12,126 nucleotides of DNA, taken from DAOUET01 sp034430155. Its GTDB lineage: Bacteria; Chloroflexota; Anaerolineae; Anaerolineales; UBA4823. Within the stretch, counting starts at the first letter, position 1. Each line of letters begins with the position of its first letter. The DNA lies in assembly GCA_034430155.1 (NCBI GenBank), contig DAOUET010000014.1, positions 1 through 12,126 on the forward strand, written 5' to 3'. The notes beneath the pieces were generated by a model. The model worked only from the letters and a program-made list of their open reading frames with translations, was not told the origin of the DNA and made no database searches. Position numbers and translations under genes: made by a program. Shown in pieces: positions 1-7,600 of the stretch.

Positions 1-2412
1 GATGGCAGGGCCAGTGACGTCGTGGTGTCTGGTAGATTCGCTTATATCGCCGACGGTCGTTCTGGTTTGATCATCGTCAATGTGGAAGATCCCGCTAACC
101 CGTTAAAGGTGGGCGATTTTAAAGATACCAGGTTCGCCAGCAGCCTGGCAATTGACGGCAATTACGCTTATATCGCCGACGGGGACACTTTGTGGATCTT
201 GGATGTTTCCAATAAAAGGGTGCCCAAGCAGGTCAGCACTTTTGACGCCCAGGGGAGTATAAAGAATCTGCAGGTGGTGAGAGGTCACGCCTATTTGGCT
301 GTCGACCGCCGGGGATTGGTGGTACTGGATGTGTCAAAACCGCCAGAACCTCAAGAGCAGGCGGTTTTCGACACTATTGGCAGAGCTCAGGATGTGGTAA
401 TTTCGGGGATCTATGCCTATCTTGCCGATGGCGCCGCTGGTTTACGGATCCTGGATGTTTCCGACCTGAATGCCATATCTGAAGTGGGAGCGACTACCGA
501 AGCCAAAGAGGCCTTGGCTGTAGCCGTGTCAGGCGACTACGTCTATATTGCCGATGGTTTCAGCGGATTGCGGGTGGTTGAAGCAGCCGTAAAAATCGAG
601 CCCAACCTGATCAGTCAGGAGGAAGGGCGCGGCAATACGGAAGATGTGGCGGTGAGCGGTAATTTCGCTTACCTGGCCAGTGAGAACCGCGGCCTCAGGG
701 TGTTGGACATATCCAATCCGCAGGAAACCAGGGAGATCGGTTTTTTTGACACCCCTGGCGTAGCGGTCGCAGTTACCGTTTCCGGAGATTTTATCTACGT
801 GGCTGATAGCAATGCCGGGGTGTCGGTTTTATTCCTCTCGAACCCCGATCCGGCTCATCTGGAATTGACGGAAAAATCGCACATCGCCAGTCCTGGTGTG
901 GCCAACGACTTGGCCATCCAGGGCAATTACGTATATATCGCAGCCGGAGACGCCGGACTGCGGGTGATCGATTTTAAAAATCCGTCTGAGCCCAAAGAAA
1001 CCGGTTTCGAGGATACACCTGGAAACGCGGTTGGCCTGGCTGTTGCCGGTAACTATGCTTACATTGCGGATGGCGGGGCTGGTTTGCGAGTTATCGATGT
1101 GACCGATGCGACCAAACCAGCTGAAGTCGGAGCATATGACACTGGCGGCGATGCCAGGAAGGTCGCTATCGAGACTGGTCGAGACGATGGCAGGACTCTG
1201 GCCTATGTGGCAGACGGGAGTGGAGGTTTGCGGGTTGTAGACGTAACCGATCCTCGACATCCACTGGAAATCGGCTTCAACGACCAGGCCGCCTTCATCC
1301 AGGATATCGTCTTGAAAGGTGAATACGCTTACCTGGCGGCCCGGCGGGAGGGGCTTTGGGTGATGGATCTCAAAGACCCCACGAGACCACAAAAAGTCGG
1401 TTCTTATGATACTCCCGGGGAAGCGCATGGCTTAGCCTTACAGGGTAATGATGTTTACGTGGCGGATTACAACCGGGGCTTGCGAGTTGTGGAGGTTTCC
1501 GATCTTAAGGCGCCGGTGTCGGTGGGTTTCTACGATGCCCCTAGGATCGTGCGCCATATCGTTTCATCCGGGGATTTTGTGTACCTGACGGATGGCGAAC
1601 AGGGCATGCGGGTGGTGGATATCAGCGCCCCGAATAATCCCCGTGAGATCGGTTTTGACGATCAGTTGGGCAAAACCCAGGGTCTAGCCGTCCGGGGAGA
1701 TTACGCGTATGTCACCAATGAAGATGGCTTGAACCTCATCGATATCTCCGATCCGAGAAATCCCTTCAAAGCGGGTTTTATTGGCACATCCGGTACGGCA
1801 GTAGCGGTGGCAGTCCAGGGAGATTATGCTTATATCGCCGATGGCGATTACGGTCTACGGATTGTGGATATCTCCGATCCTGGGGATATAAAATCGGTTG
1901 GAATTTTCGACACGCCAGGCCACGCCAGCGGTCTGGCTGTTTCGGGGAATTATGTTTATATCGCAGATGGTCCTAAAGGTCTGCAAATTGTAAATGTCTC
2001 TAGCCCGCGCGCTCCCAGGATAGCCAGTGGGGAGATTGACACCATAGATGCCAGCAATGTGGTACTGCAGGGGGAGACGGCCTTTGTCGCGGCTGGCGAT
2101 CAGGGTGTGGAGATCGTGGATGTGACCAAGCCAGCCGCGCCCAATGCCTTGAAACTACAGACCACCGCCGGAAAGGCGGTCGATCTGGCGGTTGACGATC
2201 GCTATTTATTTGTGGCTGACGGCGATAAGGGCATCCAAATTTTTTATATCTTTGACCCTGAAAACCCTGATCTGGTAGGCGCCTATGAGACCAGCGGCGG
2301 GACCTGGGGTGTGACCGTGCAGGTTAAGCCTGGCAAAGGTGACCAATCCGAGCACTTTTCCATTTTTGGGGCGGGAGACCAGCAGGGTTTGCAAATCCTG
2401 GATGCACCCAAA
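1..2412 (+). repeat. Tandem LVIVD-type coding repeats, about 126 bp period, about 19 copies
   Basis: The translated region is an almost uninterrupted ladder of units of about 42 residues. Each holds a GxYAYIADG-like strand, a GL-R-V-D-V-S-D-P strand, and a linker such as VGxFDTPG. Most units are 41-42 residues; a few are longer, for example those near 880-890 and 1165-1200. At DNA level the copies are diverged, so this is an old protein repeat and not a recent tandem duplication. About 19 blades exceeds one 6-8 bladed propeller, so two or three propellers in series are likely (inference). Confidence 0.85.
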
Positions 2413-3951
2413 TTGGCAAAAACGGATATTCTCGGCTTGTATGTGACCCCAGGAACGCTATCCTTGTCCCAGGTGCTTAGAGAAGGGATCGCCTGGTTGC
2501 GAACGGGGAGCCCGGTATTATCCCCAAAATTCGGGCGAACAGTCTGGATTTATTTACTTGACTTCTTGCTGGTCGGGTTGGGAGGGCTTTTCATCTGGCT
2601 GGCATTCTTTTCCCAGTTTGTACTGCCGGTCAAGGATTTACGCCACCGCTATTCAGCTTTCAAACATCTGGTGCTTTATTTGCGTGGGCGTCACGGACCA
2701 GCCATCCAAATTGAAAATGGGGAGATCATCGAGCGCCCGGGAGAGTGGCGTCGCAGGGGTCCAGGGGTAGTCTTGTTAGATTCGGCCAGCGCAGCCATGT
2801 TGCGCAGCAAAACAGCTTTCTCCGGACCGGTGGGACCTGGGCTGGTATTCACCAGAGACAACCAGTACGTCCATCATGAAGCTGTAGACCTGCATATAAA
2901 AGCCTGGCCCATACCGACCTTGGGCCCTTCCGGCAGGGAAGACCCCTTTGCGCCGCCCGAACAACCAGGTAGGCGGTTGGGTGAATCTCCCAAAGATTTC
3001 GAAAAACGGGAGAAGAAAGCAGAAGGAGAGTACCAGGAGCGGCAGAAGCGACGGCAAGAGACCAGCGCTCTGACCCGGGATGGGGTCGAAGTAGTTCCCA
3101 ACGTGATGGCAATCGTCAAGATCAAAGCTGAAAGGGGCAAGGGGGGCACACAGTTTGGCTATAGTCCCAATTCTATACGCCTGGCCATCACCAGGGAGGG
3201 GGTCGCTACTGAAAACTTGCAACAGGTACGCTGGTTTGAGCTGCCTGCATATCTGGGAGTGGACCTCTGGCGGGAATATTTAAGTAAGTTTACGTTGAAC
3301 GAATTATTCGACTTAGACGCCGCCAGGTGCAAGAGCAGTCAAGGTGAGGGGCAAGCAGAACCGGAAAAGGAATCCCAGACAGGGCTAGAAAACGACCAGC
3401 AAGCGCAGCAGGACCAGCCGCTCCAACGGGACGAAACTGGTCTTGAAATCATCAAGCGCATGGTCAAAGCCCGCTTAACCCAGGAAGAGATGGACGAACT
3501 GGATGATTTTGGCTGCCCGACCGGAGGGCAGGAGCCCAGCAGGGAATATCGCAGGCTGGAGGAGATGGGTATCCGGGTTTTGAACGTATCTATCAGCAAC
3601 CTGCGTTTCCCGCCCGAGGTGGAGGCGCAGATCGTAGAAAACTGGTTATCTACCTGGCTGGAACGAGCCAAACGGGAAAGGGTCCAGGTGGAGCAAACTC
3701 GCACCCAAATGGTACACCAGGGCAAGGAGGCCGCCCTGAAGGAATTTGCCCGTATGGCAACTCGGCGGTTGAGCGAACTGATCGAGGACCAAAATAATCC
3801 GCCACCGAGGAACCTGCAGTCTTGCCTGGAGCTCATGCTGCAGGGCACCCAGGAGATGATCGTCAACAAGCCAGCTTTGTATCGCTTGCTCGAAAATGAG
3901 CAAGGTGACCTGGCTGCCCTGATCGAATGGCTGCGGTCGCAGGAAGTTTAA
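1..3951 (+). CDS. LVIVD-repeat beta-propeller protein with one membrane segment and an SPFH/band-7-like cytoplasmic domain (5' partial)
   Basis: The frame is open from base 1, and the residues before the first internal GTG (position 22) already fit the repeat consensus. The gene therefore starts outside the window, and 1316 residues are visible. Numbering is from base 1. Residues 1 to about 804 are some 19 repeats of about 42 residues, with a core like GNYAYIADG..GLRVIDVSDP (LVIVD family, beta-propeller blades). One hydrophobic segment lies at about 848-877, followed by a basic stretch (KDLRHR), so the propeller should be outside and the C-terminus in the cytoplasm. The C-terminal part has SPFH-like landmarks: GPGLVF, TRDGVEV near 1025-1031, then MGIRVLNVSISNLRFPPEVE near 1189-1208, leading into a charged helix to about 1265. 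Two hydrophilic low-complexity inserts lie at about 970-1023 and 1110-1145. The repeats and membrane segment are clear. The SPFH call is remote similarity judged by eye. The function is unknown: a surface sensor or scaffold is inferred. A signal peptide, if any, lies upstream. Confidence 0.85.
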   Translation, partial: DGRASDVVVSGRFAYIADGRSGLIIVNVEDPANPLKVGDFKDTRFASSLAIDGNYAYIADGDTLWILDVSNKRVPKQVSTFDAQGSIKNLQVVRGHAYLAVDRRGLVVLDVSKPPEPQEQAVFDTIGRAQDVVISGIYAYLADGAAGLRILDVSDLNAISEVGATTEAKEALAVAVSGDYVYIADGFSGLRVVEAAVKIEPNLISQEEGRGNTEDVAVSGNFAYLASENRGLRVLDISNPQETREIGFFDTPGVAVAVTVSGDFIYVADSNAGVSVLFLSNPDPAHLELTEKSHIASPGVANDLAIQGNYVYIAAGDAGLRVIDFKNPSEPKETGFEDTPGNAVGLAVAGNYAYIADGGAGLRVIDVTDATKPAEVGAYDTGGDARKVAIETGRDDGRTLAYVADGSGGLRVVDVTDPRHPLEIGFNDQAAFIQDIVLKGEYAYLAARREGLWVMDLKDPTRPQKVGSYDTPGEAHGLALQGNDVYVADYNRGLRVVEVSDLKAPVSVGFYDAPRIVRHIVSSGDFVYLTDGEQGMRVVDISAPNNPREIGFDDQLGKTQGLAVRGDYAYVTNEDGLNLIDISDPRNPFKAGFIGTSGTAVAVAVQGDYAYIADGDYGLRIVDISDPGDIKSVGIFDTPGHASGLAVSGNYVYIADGPKGLQIVNVSSPRAPRIASGEIDTIDASNVVLQGETAFVAAGDQGVEIVDVTKPAAPNALKLQTTAGKAVDLAVDDRYLFVADGDKGIQIFYIFDPENPDLVGAYETSGGTWGVTVQVKPGKGDQSEHFSIFGAGDQQGLQILDAPKLAKTDILGLYVTPGTLSLSQVLREGIAWLRTGSPVLSPKFGRTVWIYLLDFLLVGLGGLFIWLAFFSQFVLPVKDLRHRYSAFKHLVLYLRGRHGPAIQIENGEIIERPGEWRRRGPGVVLLDSASAAMLRSKTAFSGPVGPGLVFTRDNQYVHHEAVDLHIKAWPIPTLGPSGREDPFAPPEQPGRRLGESPKDFEKREKKAEGEYQERQKRRQETSALTRDGVEVVPNVMAIVKIKAERGKGGTQFGYSPNSIRLAITREGVATENLQQVRWFELPAYLGVDLWREYLSKFTLNELFDLDAARCKSSQGEGQAEPEKESQTGLENDQQAQQDQPLQRDETGLEIIKRMVKARLTQEEMDELDDFGCPTGGQEPSREYRRLEEMGIRVLNVSISNLRFPPEVEAQIVENWLSTWLERAKRERVQVEQTRTQMVHQGKEAALKEFARMATRRLSELIEDQNNPPPRNLQSCLELMLQGTQEMIVNKPALYRLLENEQGDLAALIEWLRSQEV

Positions 3952-4012
3952 GAGCCTGCCTAGGATTGCTGAATTGAGATTTGATGAACAGATTATTCGC
4001 TGAAGACCTTAC

Positions 4013-4019
4013 GGAGAGG
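4013..4019 (+). promoter_or_regulatory. Ribosome binding site that favours the 4025 GTG start
   Basis: GGAGAGG lies 5 bases before the GTG at 4025. It directly abuts the GTG at 4019, which is too close for normal initiation there. The two GTGs are in frame, two codons apart, and an in-frame stop at 4001-4003 excludes any earlier start. Confidence 0.6.
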
Positions 4020-4024
4020 TGCCG

Positions 4025-5596
4025 GTGTACCCGAGAGTCTTAACAGAATCCATTTGGGAAAGCCTGTTATCGCCATATTTCCGGCGGGCGTTTACCACGG
4101 TCAGGATCTGGACGCTGATGCGGGACCTGGTCCTGATCCTGCTGGGGGTTTTTCTGTGGGTCCTAGTCGCTCTGCGGGCGCACCCGGTGATCTTGGGTAG
4201 CCGGTCGGCGGAAGAGACAGCCATCTTCTTTCTGCGAGCACTTTTGGCGGCGGATGTTTTGAGCACCATTTTAATCGCCGTGTTCGTTTTTTGGGTGGCC
4301 ATGCGAGTAGCGGCAATATACCTGGATGATATCTTTGAGTTGAAGGATGTTCAGGTGGCGGGACGGTTTATTCGCCAGGCAGCCTTTGCTACGAGTTACG
4401 ATCTGATCGAGATAAAAGATGGGCAAGTGATCCAGGAACACCAGCGTTCACCGGTCTTTTTAATCGGTGGGCCGGGAAAGGTGCGGGTATACCTGGAAAA
4501 TGCTGCCCTCTTTGAGAAGATCGATGGGACGCCTCACGTGATTGGGCCAACCGTAAGGGGGAGCGGCACAATTGAAGCGACTCAAGTTGCAGGCCGCAGG
4601 ACGATTTTCAGTTGGTTGAGGCGATTAATCCAGCCGGGCTGGAGCAGGCGGCCGCGCCCGGTGGCGGAGGCTGGGGATGCCTTCGTTGACGGCGTCGAAG
4701 TGTTGGATGGTTTTGAACGCCTGCGCAGCATCATCGATCTCCGAGACCAGGTATTTGCTGCCAGAGATATCCAAATTTTCGAGCGCACCCGGGATGGAAT
4801 ACGCATCGAAGCGAAGGATGTGAAGTTCGTGTTCAGCGTGCTGCGCGATGGCAAACAAGCCAACCTGCGCAGGCCTTATCCCTTTTCGGAAGGAGCCATC
4901 ATGGATTTAGTCTATCTACAAACCCAGCAGAACTGGACGGACGCCATGACGAATCTCATCCGCAGGGAAATCAAGAATTTCATCGCGGCCCACGATTTGA
5001 GCGAATTCTTGGCTGCCAGCAATGCCCCGGAAATCGATCGCTGGCTGGTGGAAGAGCTCAAAATCAGAACAGAAGCACACAGACTGGCGGGTCTGCAGGA
5101 TGATGTTTCAGCAGAACCTCCCGACCAGCAGTTTTTTGTATCGCGGCGAGATCTAACCGATCGGTTTTACGATCTCACCTCTGGGTTCATCGATATGGCT
5201 GAAGCCCAGGGCGTGCAACTAGGCTGGATTGGTGTGGGTACCTGGGAAACACCCGATGAGATCATCCCGGAACGTCACCTGGAGGCCTGGCGGATCAGCA
5301 TCCAAAACTTCGTACGCGGAAACGATAGGATTTTGGAGGGTTTAATAGAAGAAAGCTACCTGGGAGAATTATCGTTGATGGTACGGGAAGTTCCCTTAAC
5401 CAAATTCCAGGAAATGATCACCAAAGAAGAGGCGCGCGAAAGGATTATCAAAGAGCTGGCGCTTACATATCGTAGCAGGTTACGGGCGGCTTTCGATTTA
5501 ATGGAACGTGATCAAGAATCCGTCGAAGCCCAAAGGACCCGGCAGGTGCTGGAGCACCTGGCCAGGGTTTTGTATCACAAGATAGGCGAGGGCTAA
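4025..5596 (+). CDS. Two-TM membrane protein with SPFH/band-7-like domain, partner of the LVIVD-SPFH protein
   Basis: About 523 residues. The GTG at 4025 has the best-spaced ribosome binding site; the in-frame GTG at 4019 would add two residues. Residue numbers here count from 4019. Hydrophobic segments lie at about 33-53 (LVLILLGVFLWVLVAL) and 68-100 (a long stretch with STILIAVFVFWVAM). The next part holds GPGKVRVYLE near 151-160. A core follows, GFERLRSIIDLRD at about 231-243 and then TRDGIRIEAKDVKFVFSV at about 257-274, which resembles the SPFH strand set with its TKDG-like turn. A later stretch, AEAQGVQLGWIGVGTWETP near 394-412, matches in style the late SPFH strand before the helix. The C-terminus (about 465-520) is helical and charged. 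It begins 73 bases after the LVIVD gene with no terminator visible between them. Shared core motifs suggest that the two proteins assemble together, as HflK and HflC do (inference). SPFH assignment is by eye; strict family membership is uncertain. Confidence 0.75.
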   Translation: MYPRVLTESIWESLLSPYFRRAFTTVRIWTLMRDLVLILLGVFLWVLVALRAHPVILGSRSAEETAIFFLRALLAADVLSTILIAVFVFWVAMRVAAIYLDDIFELKDVQVAGRFIRQAAFATSYDLIEIKDGQVIQEHQRSPVFLIGGPGKVRVYLENAALFEKIDGTPHVIGPTVRGSGTIEATQVAGRRTIFSWLRRLIQPGWSRRPRPVAEAGDAFVDGVEVLDGFERLRSIIDLRDQVFAARDIQIFERTRDGIRIEAKDVKFVFSVLRDGKQANLRRPYPFSEGAIMDLVYLQTQQNWTDAMTNLIRREIKNFIAAHDLSEFLAASNAPEIDRWLVEELKIRTEAHRLAGLQDDVSAEPPDQQFFVSRRDLTDRFYDLTSGFIDMAEAQGVQLGWIGVGTWETPDEIIPERHLEAWRISIQNFVRGNDRILEGLIEESYLGELSLMVREVPLTKFQEMITKEEARERIIKELALTYRSRLRAAFDLMERDQESVEAQRTRQVLEHLARVLYHKIGEG

Positions 5597-5597
5597 A

Positions 5598-6551
5598 GTG
5601 GAGCCTAGTTTTTTGCCCACTTCGGATGCACCGGTGCTGGTGGTTGGCGGCGCGGGGGTGGATATCGTCGGTCGCATCACGGGTGAATTGCGCATAGGGG
5701 AATCTAACCCGGCTCAAATCCGCACTTCCTTTGGGGGGGTGGCCCGCAATGTGGCGGAAAACCTGGCGCGCCTGGGGCAGGAAGTGATCTTGATTACCGC
5801 AATCGGAGAGGATCAGACCGGTCAGGATTTGCTAGACCAGGCGATCTCGGCTGGGATTGATGTCAGCGCAGTGCTACGCAGCCCAGAACATCCTACCGGC
5901 ACATATCTGGCAGTGGTAAAGCCAAAAGGGATCATGCAGTTTGGTTTTGATGATATGCGCGTGATTTCAGCGCTCACTCCCGATCACATCCGGCAGCGGG
6001 AAAAGTTGTTCAAACAAGCCGGCGTGCTGTTCGTGGACGCTAATCTGCTGAAAGATACCTTGCGAACGGTAATATCTCTGGCTCGCAAGGCGCGCCTGCC
6101 AGTCTGCGCAGACCCAACTGCAGCCAGCCTGGCGTTGAGATTAAAGCCTTATCTGGCGCGCTTGAAACTGATCACGCCCAACAGCACAGAAGCAGCCATC
6201 TTGTGGGGAGAACCATTTGAGGGCTCTAACCGGCAGCAAGCCATTGAAGCAGCCAAATACCTGGTTGGGCAAGGGGTCGATCTGGCATTGATCACCCTGG
6301 CCGAATTTGGGGTGTGTTATGCCACTTCTGAGACCAGCGGTTACATACCGGCCATAAGGACCGAGATCCTAGACCCGACCGGGGCAGGCGATGCATTAGC
6401 AGCTACCGTTCTTTTCGCTCTGTTGAACGAAATACCCATTGATGACGCTATCCGGCTGGGGATGACGGCAGCCTCGCTGACCTTGCGTTATAAAGGTTCA
6501 GTCGTGCCGGATCTTTCAATCGAGAAGCTCTACAACCACTTATTAATTTGA
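5598..6551 (+). CDS. psuK: PfkB-family sugar kinase, probable pseudouridine kinase
   Basis: 317 residues, normal for the ribokinase/PfkB family. GTG start with GAGGG five bases upstream; it begins one base after the previous stop, so translation is probably coupled. The N-terminus VLVVGGAGVDIVGRI (13-27) and FGGVARNVAENLARLG (45-60) are the substrate-binding sugar-kinase signature. TPNSTEA (193-199) and DPTGAGDALAA (259-269) form the ATP/anion-hole signature, with D265 as the expected catalytic base. The family phosphorylates many sugars and nucleosides. Pseudouridine is assigned mainly because the next gene is psuG, overlapping by 4 bases, as in the known psuK-psuG pairs. It would convert pseudouridine plus ATP to pseudouridine-5'-phosphate in the cytoplasm. 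Without that neighbour, an adenosine/ribokinase-like activity could not be excluded. Confidence 0.85.
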   Translation: MEPSFLPTSDAPVLVVGGAGVDIVGRITGELRIGESNPAQIRTSFGGVARNVAENLARLGQEVILITAIGEDQTGQDLLDQAISAGIDVSAVLRSPEHPTGTYLAVVKPKGIMQFGFDDMRVISALTPDHIRQREKLFKQAGVLFVDANLLKDTLRTVISLARKARLPVCADPTAASLALRLKPYLARLKLITPNSTEAAILWGEPFEGSNRQQAIEAAKYLVGQGVDLALITLAEFGVCYATSETSGYIPAIRTEILDPTGAGDALAATVLFALLNEIPIDDAIRLGMTAASLTLRYKGSVVPDLSIEKLYNHLLI

Positions 6552-7573
6552 TAAACCCATCCATAGAAAACCAAGTCAGGGATAGCCAGCCAAACCCTTT
6601 ACCGGGAAAATTAGAGAATATCTTGAACCATAAACTGCCTGATTACTACCAAATATCTTCCGAAGTGGGGCGCGCCTTTGCCGTCGGAGCGCCGGTGGTG
6701 GCCTTAGAGTCCACCGTAATCACGCACGGATTGCCTTATCCGCAAAATTATGACCTGGCTCAAGACATGGAGCGTGAAGTCCGCCAGGAGGGCGCGGTCC
6801 CGGCGACCATCGCGGTTCTGGAAGGCACGATCCACATTGGATTGAATCAGGCACAGCTGCAAACCTTGGCTACCAGCCAGGGCATGCGTAAGATCAGCAC
6901 ACGGGATTTCGCGGATGTGTTGCTCAAAGAAAAGAGCGGCGGCACTACCGTCGCAGGGACGCTGGTGGCAGCGCATGCTGCTGGCATCAAAATTTTTGCA
7001 ACCGGGGGGATCGGCGGGGTACATCGGGGCCCCGCATCGGACGTCTCCACCGATTTATCCCAGCTGGCTCAAACGCCGTTGGTTGTGGTCTGCGCTGGTG
7101 CAAAGGCGATCCTGGATTTAGCGGCTACCCTGGAATACCTGGAAACCTTGGGTGTGCCGGTGGTGGGCTACCAGACGGATACCTTTCCCGCCTTTTACTC
7201 CAGGAGCAGCAATCTACCGGTCAGCGCCCGCGTAGAAACAGCCGAGGCAGCGGCAGGCATGGCCCGCGCTCATTGGGGTCTGGGTTTGAAAAGCGCCTTG
7301 CTGGTAACTGTGCCTCCCCCCGAAGAAGTCGCCATGGCGCCAGAATCCATCCAAAGAGCGGTAGACCAGGCTTTGAAAGAGCTTGAAAAAAAAGGCTTGC
7401 GCGGTCAGGAAGTGACCCCATTTTTATTGAAACGGGTCAGCGAACTCACCAGCGGAGAGAGTTTGAGGGCCAATCTCGGGTTGTTGCGGAACAACGCCCG
7501 GGTAGCGGCCCAGATTGCTCGCTATCTGGGAGTCGGATCACGCCGGCAAAGGGCTGGGCGCACAGCTCCATAA
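6548..7573 (+). CDS. psuG: Pseudouridine-5'-phosphate glycosidase
   Basis: 341 residues from a TTG that overlaps the psuK stop (TTGA); E. coli PsuG is about 312. The enzyme splits the C-C glycosidic bond of pseudouridine-5'-phosphate to uracil and ribose-5-phosphate. Family motifs are plain: VALESTVITHGLPYPQN (51-67), EGAVPATIAVLEGTIHIGL (81-99), KISTRD (115-120), GTTVAGT (132-138), FATGGIGGVHRG (150-161), VVCAGAKAILDL (180-191), YLETLGVPVVGYQT (197-210) and PFLLKRVSELT (291-301). From recalled E. coli numbering, active-site residues E31, K93, D149 and the Schiff-base K166 correspond to E54, K115, D169 and K186 here, all present. The first 38 or so residues are an extra, low-similarity extension. 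No good ribosome binding site precedes the TTG, so initiation probably depends on psuK translation. A later start, such as the TTG at 6623 or GTG at 6667, is possible but also lacks a good site. Confidence 0.93.
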   Translation: MINPSIENQVRDSQPNPLPGKLENILNHKLPDYYQISSEVGRAFAVGAPVVALESTVITHGLPYPQNYDLAQDMEREVRQEGAVPATIAVLEGTIHIGLNQAQLQTLATSQGMRKISTRDFADVLLKEKSGGTTVAGTLVAAHAAGIKIFATGGIGGVHRGPASDVSTDLSQLAQTPLVVVCAGAKAILDLAATLEYLETLGVPVVGYQTDTFPAFYSRSSNLPVSARVETAEAAAGMARAHWGLGLKSALLVTVPPPEEVAMAPESIQRAVDQALKELEKKGLRGQEVTPFLLKRVSELTSGESLRANLGLLRNNARVAAQIARYLGVGSRRQRAGRTAP

Positions 7574-7578
7574 ATATA

Positions 7579-7594
7579 GTGCTGGTTGGAGCAC
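7579..7594. terminator. Weak hairpin between convergent genes
   Basis: GTGCT and AGCAC form a 5-bp perfect stem around a 6-base loop, in the 27-base gap between the convergent psuG and Thr/Pro-rich genes. There is no true T-run after it, only AT-rich bases, so its role as a terminator is tentative. Confidence 0.25.
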
Positions 7595-7600
7595 GAATTA

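Noticed and set aside
829..1428. Minus-strand frame of 199 residues
   Set aside because: Lies antisense to the LVIVD repeats, and its own periodicity mirrors theirs. The plus-strand frame has clear family motifs.
1..2412. Possible CRISPR or satellite array, because of a regular spacing of about 126 bp
   Set aside because: The periodicity is at protein level with diverged DNA copies and no identical short repeats; it is a coding beta-propeller repeat.
2776..3869. Several minus-strand frames opposite the SPFH-like region
   Set aside because: Overlapping frames with no motif, opposite a continuous plus-strand gene with recognisable domains.
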